Positions 17,146 through 25,332 of a stretch of 64,000 nt of DNA are shown here, piece after piece. Each line of letters starts with the position of its first letter. Positions within the stretch are counted from its first letter, which is position 1. A program made the position numbers and the translations under genes. The notes beneath the pieces were generated by a model that saw only the letters and a list, made by a program, of their open reading frames with translations, had not been told where the DNA came from and ran no database searches. Origin of the DNA: JAFLCM01 sp964510955 (lineage in GTDB: Bacteria > Planctomycetota > Phycisphaerae > Phycisphaerales > UBA1924); assembly GCA_964510955.1 (NCBI GenBank), contig CAZEDW010000018.1, positions 18,007 through 82,006 on the forward strand, read 5' to 3'.

Positions 17146-17232
17146 TCACCGCGGAGACGCGGAGAGCGCGGAGTGAGTCATGCGGTTTGATTCGGATTCA
17201 CCCCTCTGTGCCCTCGATGCCTCTGTGGTGAG
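17146..17232. repeat. CACAGAG-type inverted repeat
   Basis: The left part reads TCACCGCGGAGACGCGGAG followed by AGCGCGGAG. The right part, complemented, reads TCACCACAGAGGCATCGAGG followed by GCACAGAGG. Both arms are degenerate copies of the same stuttered word, separated by about 25 bases. It overlaps the first codons of the downstream open frame, which argues that those codons are not coding. Confidence 0.65.
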
Positions 17233-17920
17233 CTGTCCGAGCCCCACGCCCGCGGGCCTGCGCTCGCGGGCCTTTTTGTTGACGGCGGGCGTGGCAGCGG
17301 CGCTCGCCCTGACCGGCTGCCGAGCCGGGCCCAAGAACTTTGACAACGAGAACGACTCGCTGCGCCGCGAGCTTCAGGCCACCCGCGATCAGTTGGAGAG
17401 GAGCAAGGCCGAAGCCGGAGAGCTGCGGGCCAAGCTGAGCGAGCTGCAGCGGGCCAGAGACGCAGCCACCGGCCCCGCGGCGGACGTGCTCGACGCCTTG
17501 CCCCGCTGCGCCGGCATCCGCATCGGGAGCCGCAGCGGGCTCGTGACCCGCAACGCCGACGGGAAGTCCGCGACCGCCGCCGATGTGCCCGCGACCGGCG
17601 TGGAGGTGCTCATCGAGCCGTTCGACGGGCGACAGCGCTTCGTGCAGGTGGCCGGGAGGCTGACGGTCGATGCGACGCTCCTGCCCCCCACTGCGTCGGC
17701 GGCGGCGCCGCGGGTCCTCGGCACGGTGACGCTCACGCCCGGCGAGCTGCGCGAGGCGTACCGATCAAGCTTCATGGGCACGCACTACGTCGTGACGGTG
17801 CCGATCGCGTCGCCGGGTCTGCCCAGGGGATCCGAGGGATCGCTCGTGCTGCGCGCGACGCTCGACGATGCGGTCACCGGCTCGCGGTTCGAATCCACCA
17901 GCACGATCTCGCTGCGCTGA
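17180..17920 (+). CDS. Predicted lipoprotein with coiled coil, function unknown
   Basis: The frame is open from ATG 17180 (246 residues), but the first 16 codons lie in an inverted repeat. GTG 17228 is a plausible alternative, giving about 230 residues. The signal sequence FLLTAGVAAALALTGC ends in a good lipobox (LTGC), so the mature protein should be lipid-anchored. Next comes a heptad-rich coiled coil (NDSLRRELQATRDQLERSKAEAGELRAKLSELQ). The C-terminal half is a beta-rich domain (GIRIGSRSGLV, GVEVLIEPFDGRQRFVQVAGRLTV, HYVVTVPI) with no motif I recognise. It follows clpP by 40 bases. Confidence 0.7.
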   Translation: MRFDSDSPLCALDASVVSCPSPTPAGLRSRAFLLTAGVAAALALTGCRAGPKNFDNENDSLRRELQATRDQLERSKAEAGELRAKLSELQRARDAATGPAADVLDALPRCAGIRIGSRSGLVTRNADGKSATAADVPATGVEVLIEPFDGRQRFVQVAGRLTVDATLLPPTASAAAPRVLGTVTLTPGELREAYRSSFMGTHYVVTVPIASPGLPRGSEGSLVLRATLDDAVTGSRFESTSTISLR

Positions 17921-18085
17921 CGGGCCGCGAGCTCGGGCGGCGCCGACGAGAGGCCGATAATCCATGACGTGGCCACCCGCGAGCACCGATTCGCTTGCGG
18001 GTGGGCCCGCACAGCACTTCCGGGGCGTCGTGGCGCAACCGACCGGTACACTCGGACGCGACTCCGCGGGGATGGAGGATGCGCC

Positions 18086-19720
18086 GTGATTCAACTCTGC
18101 AGTCGCCACAAGTTCGGTGCGGTCGGCGTCATGGTGATCGTGATCGGCGGCGTGGCCTGCGTGACCGCAGCGGCTCGACCGTTGCCGGCGCCGGGCGACA
18201 TCATCATCGGCTCACGTGGAAAGGGGACGGTCTACGGCCCGGTCGCGGCGCTGGGGCAACCCAGCACCCTGATCACGGGCCCTGACCTGTCGACCACGCT
18301 GCAGCCTGTACGGGGTTCGGGGCCGTCCCTCTCCGCCGCGAATCTCACCCTCTTGGCACTCGATTCGGCCACGGTGCTTGCGCGCCCGGCGAACGATCCC
18401 GGCTGGGGCCTGTTCGCGGTCGATGTCGCCTCCGGCAACCGATCGCTGCTCCCGGGAACGAGCGGCCCTGAATGGGCGACCGGCGGCGAGATGATGCTGC
18501 TCGATCGGGACAACGTGCTCGCGATCGGTGACGATTACTCGGCGGGCACGACCGGCAACGGCAAGCTCCTCCGCTACTCGCTGCACAGCGGGACCACCAC
18601 GGTCGTCTCCGGGGGCACGCGCGGCGACGGGTTCGTGATGAACCACGCCCGCGCGCTGGCCCGCCTGGACGACGCGTCAGTCGCCGTGGTCGAGACGGGC
18701 CCGATCGGCAACGGCCTGGCGGGCGCCATGGTCTACCGCGTCGATCTGGCGACGGGGGACCGCCAGGTGATCTCGACGCTCTGGTCCGGCGCCGCGGTGC
18801 GGTACACCTGCACCGGCGGCGTGGTCTCGTCCGGCACCTCGGCGGTGCCGGTCCGCGGAACCGGGCCGCTGATGGATGGCGTCATCCGCGGGCTCGCATA
18901 CCTGAACGGGTCGCTCTATGTTTCGGGATCGCTCAGCTCGCCGTTCCCCGCGTTCTTCATCCGGATCGATCCGGCCACCGGGGACCGCACGCTCGTCGCC
19001 GGCACCGCGATCGTCGGCGGGAGCCGTGTCACCGTGGCGTTCGGTGCGGGCTCGACGACCGAGCTGCCCGATGCGCCGACAGCGATCACGCCCAACTCCG
19101 ATCACTCGATCATCATGTGCGCCACGTTCGGGCCCAATCGCGTGTGGCAACTGGATGTCAACTCGGGCGTTCTGACCAAGATCGCGGACCTGGACACGCA
19201 GATCGTCTCCACGCTCCGTTCCAGCGTGCAGTTCACCGGCCTCACGCTGGTTCCCCAGCCCTGCGGCGTGGCGCCCGGCGCCCCGCTCATCCTGGAGCCG
19301 CCCAGCCCCGCGACGGCGTGCCTCGCCGGGGCGGCGGGGTTCAGCGTGAGCGCTTCGGTCGTCGGCAACGCGTCGTACCAATGGCGGAGGGCATCGCTGC
19401 CGGTCGACTCCTTCACCAACCCGTCCGCGGCGACGCCGACGCTTGTGCTGAGCGGGCTCACACTCGCCGACGCCGGTCTGTACGACTGCGTCATCACCGA
19501 TGACTGCAACCAGGCGGTGAGCCCTTCCGCCCGCCTCAGCGTGCTGCCCGACGTCAACGGCGACCACGCGGTCAACACCGGCGATCTGACGCAGCTTCTC
19601 CTGCGCTTCGGGCAGAGTTTCACCCCCGGGACGCAGCCCGCGGACCTCAACGCCGACGGGACCGTGAACACGCAGGACCTGACGCTGATGCTGCTGGCCT
19701 TTGGCGCATCGTGCGGATAA
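18086..19720 (+). CDS. Exported protein with Ig-like domain and C-terminal dockerin
   Basis: This 544-residue protein starts at GTG 18086, with GGAGG at 18074-18078 at ideal spacing. A signal segment (FGAVGVMVIVIGGVACVTAAA) is followed by a beta-propeller-like region: DIIIGSRGKGTVYGPVAALG, LFAVDVASGNRSLLPG, VYRVDLATGDRQVIS and FIRIDPATGDRTLV repeat a D-x-x-[ST]G-x-R-x-L/V pattern. About residues 420-490 are an Ig-like domain (YQWRRASLPVD, LADAGLYDCVITDDC). The dockerin ends the protein (DVNGDHAVNTGDLTQLL, then DLNADGTVNTQDLTLML, FGASC). The propeller resembles secreted NHL/SMP-30-like folds; ligand unknown. Confidence 0.85.
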   Translation: MIQLCSRHKFGAVGVMVIVIGGVACVTAAARPLPAPGDIIIGSRGKGTVYGPVAALGQPSTLITGPDLSTTLQPVRGSGPSLSAANLTLLALDSATVLARPANDPGWGLFAVDVASGNRSLLPGTSGPEWATGGEMMLLDRDNVLAIGDDYSAGTTGNGKLLRYSLHSGTTTVVSGGTRGDGFVMNHARALARLDDASVAVVETGPIGNGLAGAMVYRVDLATGDRQVISTLWSGAAVRYTCTGGVVSSGTSAVPVRGTGPLMDGVIRGLAYLNGSLYVSGSLSSPFPAFFIRIDPATGDRTLVAGTAIVGGSRVTVAFGAGSTTELPDAPTAITPNSDHSIIMCATFGPNRVWQLDVNSGVLTKIADLDTQIVSTLRSSVQFTGLTLVPQPCGVAPGAPLILEPPSPATACLAGAAGFSVSASVVGNASYQWRRASLPVDSFTNPSAATPTLVLSGLTLADAGLYDCVITDDCNQAVSPSARLSVLPDVNGDHAVNTGDLTQLLLRFGQSFTPGTQPADLNADGTVNTQDLTLMLLAFGASCG

Positions 19721-19865
19721 CCCGCGCGGGACGCACGCCACGAGCCCGCCCCGGCTGGGATGAGGTTTCCCGGCGTGAGTAATCAGAGTGGATTCCGCCT
19801 GTCCCTCATCGGCCCATCTGTTCGGGCCGGGACGCAGCCCCGAAGGGGGACCAGGAGGAAACGCC

Positions 19866-20855
19866 ATGCTTCATTCTCACGTCAATCTTTGTCGCCGCGC
19901 GCTCGCCCTGAGCGCTCTCGTCGGACTGTTCGCCGGCTCGGCCCCGGCCGCCGAGCTGCACCTCGCGGGTGTCGCCGACTTCTACCAGCACGCCAAGAGC
20001 TTCCAGGGCGTCAGCACCGGCGACCCGTACCCCACGCCCCCCGACGCCAAGCCCGGCCCGCTCGAGCCCGGGTACGCCAACGGCAACTGGTGGGAGAAGG
20101 GCGGTGGGTGGTGCCTCACCACCGCGTGGGTTGACGCCCTGTACTACTGGTCCAAGAACGGCGCCCCCGGCGTGTTCGATCACTCCAACCACGCCGGCGT
20201 CCACGCCGGCAAGAGCTGGCAGGAGCGGTTCGCCTACGCCAACGAGGACCTGGCGATCACCGCGGCCAAGAACCGCACCCCGGTGCCCGACGCCGGCGGG
20301 TCGTGCGCCTACACCGACGACGTGAAGCAGTACTGCGACAGGTGGGGGTTCACCGCCACCATCGACGAGTACCAGTTCAACGTCGGTCTCAACCGCATCG
20401 TCAAGTACGCAAGCGACGGCGCCGCGACCATCATGCCCGCCACCGCCACGATGCTGAGCATCTACGCCGGAGCGCTGACCGCCAACCTGACGCCGATCCT
20501 CTACATGCAGGGCATCACCACCGCCGGAAGCTGGTGGGACGGCAGCTTCCACGCCGTCGCCGGCGAGGGCGTCGACGCCGCCAACGGCAAGGTGTGGTTC
20601 GCCGACCCCAACGACACGCCTTACGGCAGCAACTGGGGCGTGAACTACAAGGGCGGCGACAAGGTGCCCGTGGGCGCCGACGCGACGTTCGGCTCGGCCA
20701 AGTTCCGCGACGACGGGCGAACCTGGGCCGACGGGCCGTTCCTGGGCACCGCGGTGACCCGCGTGTTCGTGATGTCCATCCCGACGCCCGGGACCGGGGC
20801 GCTGCTCTCTCTGGCGGGCGTGCTGGCCTTCCCGCGCCGGCGCAGCGCGAACTGA
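19866..20855 (+). CDS. Exported C39/papain-fold-like protein with PEP-CTERM-type tag
   Basis: This 329-residue protein starts at ATG 19866 after AGGAGGAA. The signal peptide is followed by a mature region with GGGWCLTTAWVDALYYW (Cys83 at the start of a helix), WWDGSFHAVAGEGVD (His229) and KVWFADPND (Asp247). Cys, His and Asp-Pro in this order, with an 18-residue His-Asp spacing, resemble bacteriocin-processing C39 or papain-like peptidases; the activity is inferred. The C-terminus (IPTPGTGALLSLAGVLAFPRRRS) is a PEP-CTERM-like tag. The next gene is another peptidase-like PEP-CTERM protein. Confidence 0.78.
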   Translation: MLHSHVNLCRRALALSALVGLFAGSAPAAELHLAGVADFYQHAKSFQGVSTGDPYPTPPDAKPGPLEPGYANGNWWEKGGGWCLTTAWVDALYYWSKNGAPGVFDHSNHAGVHAGKSWQERFAYANEDLAITAAKNRTPVPDAGGSCAYTDDVKQYCDRWGFTATIDEYQFNVGLNRIVKYASDGAATIMPATATMLSIYAGALTANLTPILYMQGITTAGSWWDGSFHAVAGEGVDAANGKVWFADPNDTPYGSNWGVNYKGGDKVPVGADATFGSAKFRDDGRTWADGPFLGTAVTRVFVMSIPTPGTGALLSLAGVLAFPRRRSAN

Positions 20856-20979
20856 AAAGACCCTCCACCCGCGCCGGGCCGCCGCTCGGCGCTGGCTTTC
20901 GAACGCTGTCTTTAAGGACCGAACACCCCGGCCTTCACGCCGGGCCGGTCGTCCCTCGCTCTCACACAGGAGAACCCCC

Positions 20980-22086
20980 ATGCTTCGCACGCGCATCACC
21001 GTCTCATTCGCTCTCGCCCTGTTCGCGGGCGCCGCCCAGGCCGCCCCGATGGGGACGCCACTGGTCCCGTTCCCAGCGTTCGTGCCCGTTCCGCCCAAGG
21101 GGATGGGGATGCCGGGCGAGAACAAGTCCGGCCTGGCCACCAACGGCGCCCTCGCCGCCCCGATCTGGGCCGCGGACCTGGCCATGATGGCCGGGCCGCT
21201 GGCCATGAACAAGGTCACGATGAACTTCTCGTTCTCGCAGTGCTTCGGCGGCGGGATGATCCAGCCGCTCACGACGCTCGCCGGTGGCGCCAAGATCACC
21301 GCCAGCAGCGCGTCGCAGTGGAACGAGTTCGCATGGTACCCCGGGGTGGCGACCAAGGACTGGGCCCGCGCGCACATCGACGCGCTGATGGGCGCCGTCG
21401 CCGCCCCCGCCGTGGACACCTACATCAACGGCGCGTTCATCAACGACGACTACGGCGCGGTGAAGTCCACGCCCGCGTGGGAGCACGCGCAGTTCCAGGA
21501 GAGCCCCGTCGGGGCCGGGGCTGGCACCCTAACCAGCGCCGCGGGCATGAAGAAGGCCATACTCTACAGCGGCGACCCCAACGCCATCGACAAGCAGCAG
21601 ATCATCGACCTGTTCAACGTGCTGAAGGCCGCGCCGTACGGCTACGCCGCGGCGGACATCACGGTGGTCTACGGTAACGGCCAGGCCGCCGCCGCCCCCT
21701 CGGGCGTCAACGAGCTGCTGCCCGCCGACTTCGGCGAGATGGCGGTGACGATCAAGCCGGCGACCAAGGCCGATCTGACGGCGGTGTTCGCCGGGCTGGG
21801 GGGCCTGGGCATGAACGACCAGCTCTTCTTCTTCGCCAACGACCACGGCGTGGTGCAGGCGGACTTCATGAAGAAGTGGATGCGCGTCCCGCGTCGCCCC
21901 GGCTCGTCCAGCCCGCCGCCGTACTCGCCCGGCAACCCCTACGGCCAGCTCCTGGGCATGTTCGATTTCTCCGGCGCCGAGCCCGAGCCGCTGCCGGAGT
22001 TCGCCGAGTTCTACGTCCCCACGCCGGGCGCCCTGGCGCTTGTGGGCCTGAGCGGGATCCTCGCGGCCAAGCGCCGGCGTGCGTGA
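20980..22086 (+). CDS. PEP-CTERM-tagged protein resembling a permuted caspase-fold (C13-like) peptidase
   Basis: This 368-residue protein has a signal peptide (TVSFALALFAGAAQA) and a C-terminal tag (VPTPGALALVGLSGILAAKRRRA). An early strand NKVTMNFSFSQCFGGGMI (Cys88) and KITASSASQWNEFAW resemble the Cys strand and following region of legumain-type C13 peptidases. Later KKAILYSGDPNAIDKQQIID with DITVVYGNG, and DQLFFFANDHGV (Asp288-His289-Gly290), resemble the first strand and the DHG motif. In C13 and caspases the His comes before the Cys; here it comes 200 residues after. This suggests a circular permutation. Activity is not proven. Confidence 0.75.
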   Translation: MLRTRITVSFALALFAGAAQAAPMGTPLVPFPAFVPVPPKGMGMPGENKSGLATNGALAAPIWAADLAMMAGPLAMNKVTMNFSFSQCFGGGMIQPLTTLAGGAKITASSASQWNEFAWYPGVATKDWARAHIDALMGAVAAPAVDTYINGAFINDDYGAVKSTPAWEHAQFQESPVGAGAGTLTSAAGMKKAILYSGDPNAIDKQQIIDLFNVLKAAPYGYAAADITVVYGNGQAAAAPSGVNELLPADFGEMAVTIKPATKADLTAVFAGLGGLGMNDQLFFFANDHGVVQADFMKKWMRVPRRPGSSSPPPYSPGNPYGQLLGMFDFSGAEPEPLPEFAEFYVPTPGALALVGLSGILAAKRRRA

Positions 22087-22485
22087 GCAACCGACGCGGA
22101 ATCCGCCTGCATCTCAGGACGGAATCGACCGCCACGGAGAACTCACCAAAATGAAGCACTGACACCCACCGGCTCCCGGTCCCGTACGACCAGCGCCAAC
22201 TCGGAGGAGAGAATGGCGTGGCGACGCGGGCCCGGGAGCCTTCACGAACACGCAACAACCTGTGCCACCGATGTCGCCGTCCGCGACGACATCGGTGCTC
22301 CCCGAGTCCCCTTCAACGGAAATCTCACTCGCTCGTCCCGGACACCGCCGTGAGGTTGTGGGCAACCCACGGCGGGCGACGTCGGAACAGGTCTCTCCGA
22401 CCGCCGCGTCCGGACGATTCTCCGGCCCCGGTGCTCTCGCGGCACCGGGGCCGTTCTTGTTTCCTGGGTGCAGTTTGTCCGGGGG
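22087..22485. other. Intergenic region with two perfect hairpins, no clear gene
   Basis: This 399-base space separates convergent genes. At 22266-22297 a perfect 11-base inverted repeat (CACCGATGTCG / CGACATCGGTG) has a 10-base loop. A terminator-like hairpin lies at 22424-22462. Only GC-driven frames are present. The hairpins lie 180 and 340 bases past the plus-strand gene, so a small RNA between them is possible but unproven. Confidence 0.5.
22424..22462 (+). terminator. Rho-independent-type terminator
   Basis: Arms GGCCCCGGTGC (22424-22434) and GCACCGGGGCC (22442-22452) are perfectly complementary around a short loop, and GTTCTTGTTT follows. This is the best T-tailed hairpin on the plus strand here. 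It lies 340 bases beyond the stop of the 20,980-22,086 gene. Confidence 0.7.
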
Positions 22486-23181
22486 TCACCTCCGCCGCGA
22501 GCGGCGCACCATCCACAGGGCTCCCAGTGCGTACGCCGACGCAGGGGCGGGCACGTAGTTGTCCTGCACGTATGCGATCGCGGCATCGTGATCGGCCTCG
22601 TCGGCTCCGTTATTGAACACGATCCAGAAGGGCAGCGAAGCATCCGGTCCCGAGGAGCGCAGCTGCAACTCCAAGAGATAGATGCCGGATCCGCCGAGAA
22701 TCGGCGAGTTGAGCTGGAACCCCAGGTGCTCGTGCACCTCACCCGACGAATCCGCGGTCGCGAACGCGAAACCGGGGACGAAGCCGGTTCCGGTCGTGGC
22801 GAACGGCAACGCCGGGTTGGTCAGGTCGGGCCCGATCGACAGCGTAAGCGCCGACGCATCGAAGCCCGCGCCGTTCCATTCACCCAGTTGGGCAAGGATG
22901 TCGAACGCGAACGCGGTGCCCGGCGTGATTCCTTCGGCACGGAAGCCGGGCTCGTCGGCGAATCCGGGCGGGTTGAGGTCCTCGCCCATATCCGCCCCGA
23001 AGACGCGCACGCCGTGGACGATCGCCGGTGGGCCGCCGCTCAGTGTGTCGAGCTCGCCCGTCACGATTCGACCGGCGTCGAACTCCATGAAGACGTCGCG
23101 GTCCGTAATCGTGCCGGCGTTCGCGAGGCCGGCGAAGGCGAAGAGGCTGATCGCAGCGATCCCGTTCACATACTGATTCAT
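22486..23181 (-). CDS. Exported protein with PEP-CTERM-type tag; shares its domain with 24052-24921
   Basis: This 231-residue protein starts at ATG 23181 with AAGGAG eight bases ahead; the upstream ATG in the same frame adds unrelated sequence. It has a signal peptide (AAISLFAFAGLANAG). The core reads AIVHGVRVFGADMG, DEPGFRAEG, GEVHEHLGFQLNSP, GIYLLELQLRSSGPDASLPFWIVFNN, AAIAYVQDNYV. The same elements recur in the dockerin protein at 24,052-24,921. The tag is VPAPASAYALGALWMVRRSRRR. Conserved His residues (HGVRVF, HEHLGF) could be metal ligands, which is inference. It is the last gene of a four-gene minus-strand cluster. Function unknown. Confidence 0.8.
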   Translation of the reverse strand: MNQYVNGIAAISLFAFAGLANAGTITDRDVFMEFDAGRIVTGELDTLSGGPPAIVHGVRVFGADMGEDLNPPGFADEPGFRAEGITPGTAFAFDILAQLGEWNGAGFDASALTLSIGPDLTNPALPFATTGTGFVPGFAFATADSSGEVHEHLGFQLNSPILGGSGIYLLELQLRSSGPDASLPFWIVFNNGADEADHDAAIAYVQDNYVPAPASAYALGALWMVRRSRRR

Positions 23182-23272
23182 CTCACGATCTCCTTCAGAG
23201 GCGCGGGTAGACCCCGCTTTGTGCATAGGCCTCCGGCCCCACGAGGGAACCGAAGCCACGGGGACATTTGAG

Positions 23273-24061
23273 TCAGTGGTTCAGATACGGATCAAAGTTG
23301 TTGACGGTCGGGCTCGTGTACACCTCGCGGAACGGGAGCGTCAGGGCATGCCCGTCGAGGAAGGCGTAGTTGGACTTGGATTCCCATGACTTTTCCGGCC
23401 CGCCGTGGGCGTTGGTCTGCACTTGGCTCGCGGCCTGCACCGGCGGGGAGTCCGGCGCGAAGTCCCCGATCCACCAATCCGAAGAGTGCACGTGATCGGC
23501 ACCCGCGAACGCCCCTTCGAACGCCATGATCACGAACTGGATCGTGGCCGAAGGGTTCTTCACCTTGCGCAGGTTGTCGGCGGGCAAGCGGTTCGGATGG
23601 GCGGGGTCGAACGACGGGTGCGGCGTCACGTACTCATTCAGCCCGTAGCTGAACTGGCGGTACACCTGCCCGACCGACCCGGGCACCGTCCGGCCCGACC
23701 CGCCCTGGCTCGGGGGCCAGTAGGGGCTGGTGTCGACCGGCGACCGCGCCACCAGCGGCGTGTCGTAGTACTCCTGGAGGGTGTTGAACCACGACGCCTT
23801 CACGTCGAGCGCGCCGCCGCCGTGGCTGTACCCGTAGTCCACCAGCTGCCCATCGTGGTCATTGGCGTACACCAGCTGCGCCAGCTCCATGTTGCGCATG
23901 TTCGACAGGCAGACCATGGTCTTCGCGGCGAAGCGGGCCTTGCTCAGCGCCGGCAGCAGCAGGCCCATCAGCAGCGCGATCACCGCGACGACCACGAGCA
24001 GCTCCACGAGCGTGAACGCGTGACGAAGCCGCGGTCCGGGTCGGTTGTTGGTCACGGGCAT
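23273..24061 (-). CDS. Type II secretion/type IV-like prepilin (DUF1559-like)
   Basis: This 262-residue protein has a short charged leader (PVTNNRPGPRLRHA) followed by FTLVELLVVVAVIALLMGLL, the cleavage/methylation helix with the invariant Glu at +5. ARFAAKTMVCLSNMRNMELAQLVYANDHDG is typical of planctomycete pseudopilins with an H-X9-DG end; NYAFLDGHALTLP near the C-terminus is that element. It should be cleaved by prepilin peptidase and assembled by a pilus or secretion machine encoded elsewhere. Its start overlaps the stop of the upstream dockerin gene by 10 bases, so translation is probably coupled. Confidence 0.88.
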   Translation of the reverse strand: MPVTNNRPGPRLRHAFTLVELLVVVAVIALLMGLLLPALSKARFAAKTMVCLSNMRNMELAQLVYANDHDGQLVDYGYSHGGGALDVKASWFNTLQEYYDTPLVARSPVDTSPYWPPSQGGSGRTVPGSVGQVYRQFSYGLNEYVTPHPSFDPAHPNRLPADNLRKVKNPSATIQFVIMAFEGAFAGADHVHSSDWWIGDFAPDSPPVQAASQVQTNAHGGPEKSWESKSNYAFLDGHALTLPFREVYTSPTVNNFDPYLNH

Positions 24062-24921
24062 GCACCTCCGAATCTCGACAGGAACAGGACAAGGTCGGAC
24101 GTGTCAACGACCCCGTCGCTGTTCAGGTCGCCCCCGGTCCCCGGCGTCACATTCCCCCCGAACTGAGAGAGGAAGATGGTGAGGTCCGCGGTGTTGACGA
24201 CGCGGTCGGCGTTCAGATCGCCCGGACACGGCGGGCTCAGCAGCACGTTTGAGACGTACTGCAACGCGGCGTCCGCCTCGGCTTGTTGGGCGTTCTGATT
24301 GAAGACAATGAAGAACGGCTTGCTGTTACCGACCGACGCGTTGTTGGTGTAAAGCTCCGCCTGCCAGAGGTAGACCCCGGCACTCTGCGGCGACTGAAGG
24401 AAGAACCCCATGTGCTCATGGATGTCGCCGCGAGCCCCCGAGAGGTTCGTCTGCGCAAAGTAGAAGCCGGGCTTGAACGCCGGCTCCGCCGCCGTGGGCG
24501 TCACGACAAACGTCGAGCCCTTGTTGATCCGCAGCGTCTCCGCGGGGACGGTGCTGAAATCCACGCCGTTCCACTTGCGGAGATGATCGAGCGTGTTGAA
24601 CCCGATCAGGATGTTTAGCGGCAGCCCGCCGCCGCCGTGGGAATCGAACCCGGGGGAATCCGTGTACGACGGGAACAGCCCGAACGTGGCGGCGAACGCC
24701 CGAACCTCGTGGTTGACGACGGGGTTGCCGCTCCCGTCTTCAGAGATGGCGCCGGTGGTGAGCCGACCGGCGGAGGAGACCCCGCCGGAACTTTCGACCA
24801 GGATGTCCCCGATGTGCTGCGCGGTGACGGGCGACGTAACGGCGAGCACGACCGCCACGGCGGCCGCGACAACGCCACGACTTGCGCGCAGAAGCGCGCA
24901 GAACGGGCATGGCATAACCAA
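24052..24921 (-). CDS. Exported protein with C-terminal dockerin; shares its domain with 22486-23181
   Basis: This 289-residue protein has a signal peptide (GVVAAAVAVVLAVTSPVTA), then VNHEVRAFAATFG, DSPGFDSHG, GDIHEHMGFFLQSP, GVYLWQAELYTNN, SKPFFIVFNQNA and AALQYVSNVLL. These align with the PEP-CTERM protein two genes downstream. The C-terminus here is a Cys-flanked dockerin (CPGDLNADRVVNTADLTIFL, then DLNSDGVVDTSDLVLFL, FGGAC). So one domain is paired with two different anchors in the same cluster. The prepilin start overlaps its stop. Domain function is unknown. Confidence 0.85.
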   Translation of the reverse strand: MVMPCPFCALLRASRGVVAAAVAVVLAVTSPVTAQHIGDILVESSGGVSSAGRLTTGAISEDGSGNPVVNHEVRAFAATFGLFPSYTDSPGFDSHGGGGLPLNILIGFNTLDHLRKWNGVDFSTVPAETLRINKGSTFVVTPTAAEPAFKPGFYFAQTNLSGARGDIHEHMGFFLQSPQSAGVYLWQAELYTNNASVGNSKPFFIVFNQNAQQAEADAALQYVSNVLLSPPCPGDLNADRVVNTADLTIFLSQFGGNVTPGTGGDLNSDGVVDTSDLVLFLSRFGGACP

Positions 24922-25002
24922 CTCCAGTTGGAACCAAGGATCCCCCGCGCCGATCGCTCAACAGCGATCACCGCGGGGGCGACGAAACCGAACTATGCGG
25001 AT

Positions 25003-25332
25003 TCAAGTGACAGGACCAGCACCGATGGGCTCGGTGCGGGGCGGTCCCCGGGCGGGCAGCGGACGCTGCACCGTCGTCGCCTCGAATCGCGTCGGGACAT
25101 CACCGATTGTCACGACAATCCACGCCGGCGGCATGATGGGCGCCGTGGGCGGCAGGCCGTCGGAGGTCGGTGTTATTACCGCTGCGCAGATCGAGCAATC
25201 TGAAGCATGCTCCTCGCACGCGTCATCGTGGTGATGCCAAATGCTCGCTGTTGAGACGAAGATCAAGCCCAGCAGCGCAGCCACAGCCCACAAACCTGGC
25301 CGGTGGACGGGGCTGAAGAACCTGCGGCGCAT
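25003..25332 (-). CDS. Small His/Cys-rich single-membrane-helix protein
   Basis: This 109-residue product starts at ATG 25332 (MRRRFFSPVHRPGLWAVAALLGLIFVSTASIW). The frame is open further upstream but without homology. A single hydrophobic segment (about residues 13-30) is followed by HHHDDACEEHASDCSICAAV, rich in potential metal ligands. The layout resembles short DUF2946-type proteins, in which His/Cys motifs follow one helix; that similarity is by eye. It is the first gene of the minus-strand cluster, 81 bases before the dockerin protein. A metal-related role is inferred only. Confidence 0.6.
   Translation of the reverse strand: MRRRFFSPVHRPGLWAVAALLGLIFVSTASIWHHHDDACEEHASDCSICAAVITPTSDGLPPTAPIMPPAWIVVTIGDVPTRFEATTVQRPLPARGPPRTEPIGAGPVT

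Noticed and set aside
16412..17232. The repeats near clpP as a CRISPR array
   Set aside because: The units are inverted and stuttered, without regular spacers, and no cas genes are near.
17880..17900. A GGTTCGAATCC word resembling a tRNA T arm
   Set aside because: It is inside the lipoprotein frame and no cloverleaf can be formed.
24630..24660. A tRNA T-loop-like word (GGGTTCGATTC on the minus strand)
   Set aside because: It lies within a coding region and there is no acceptor stem or anticodon arm around it.
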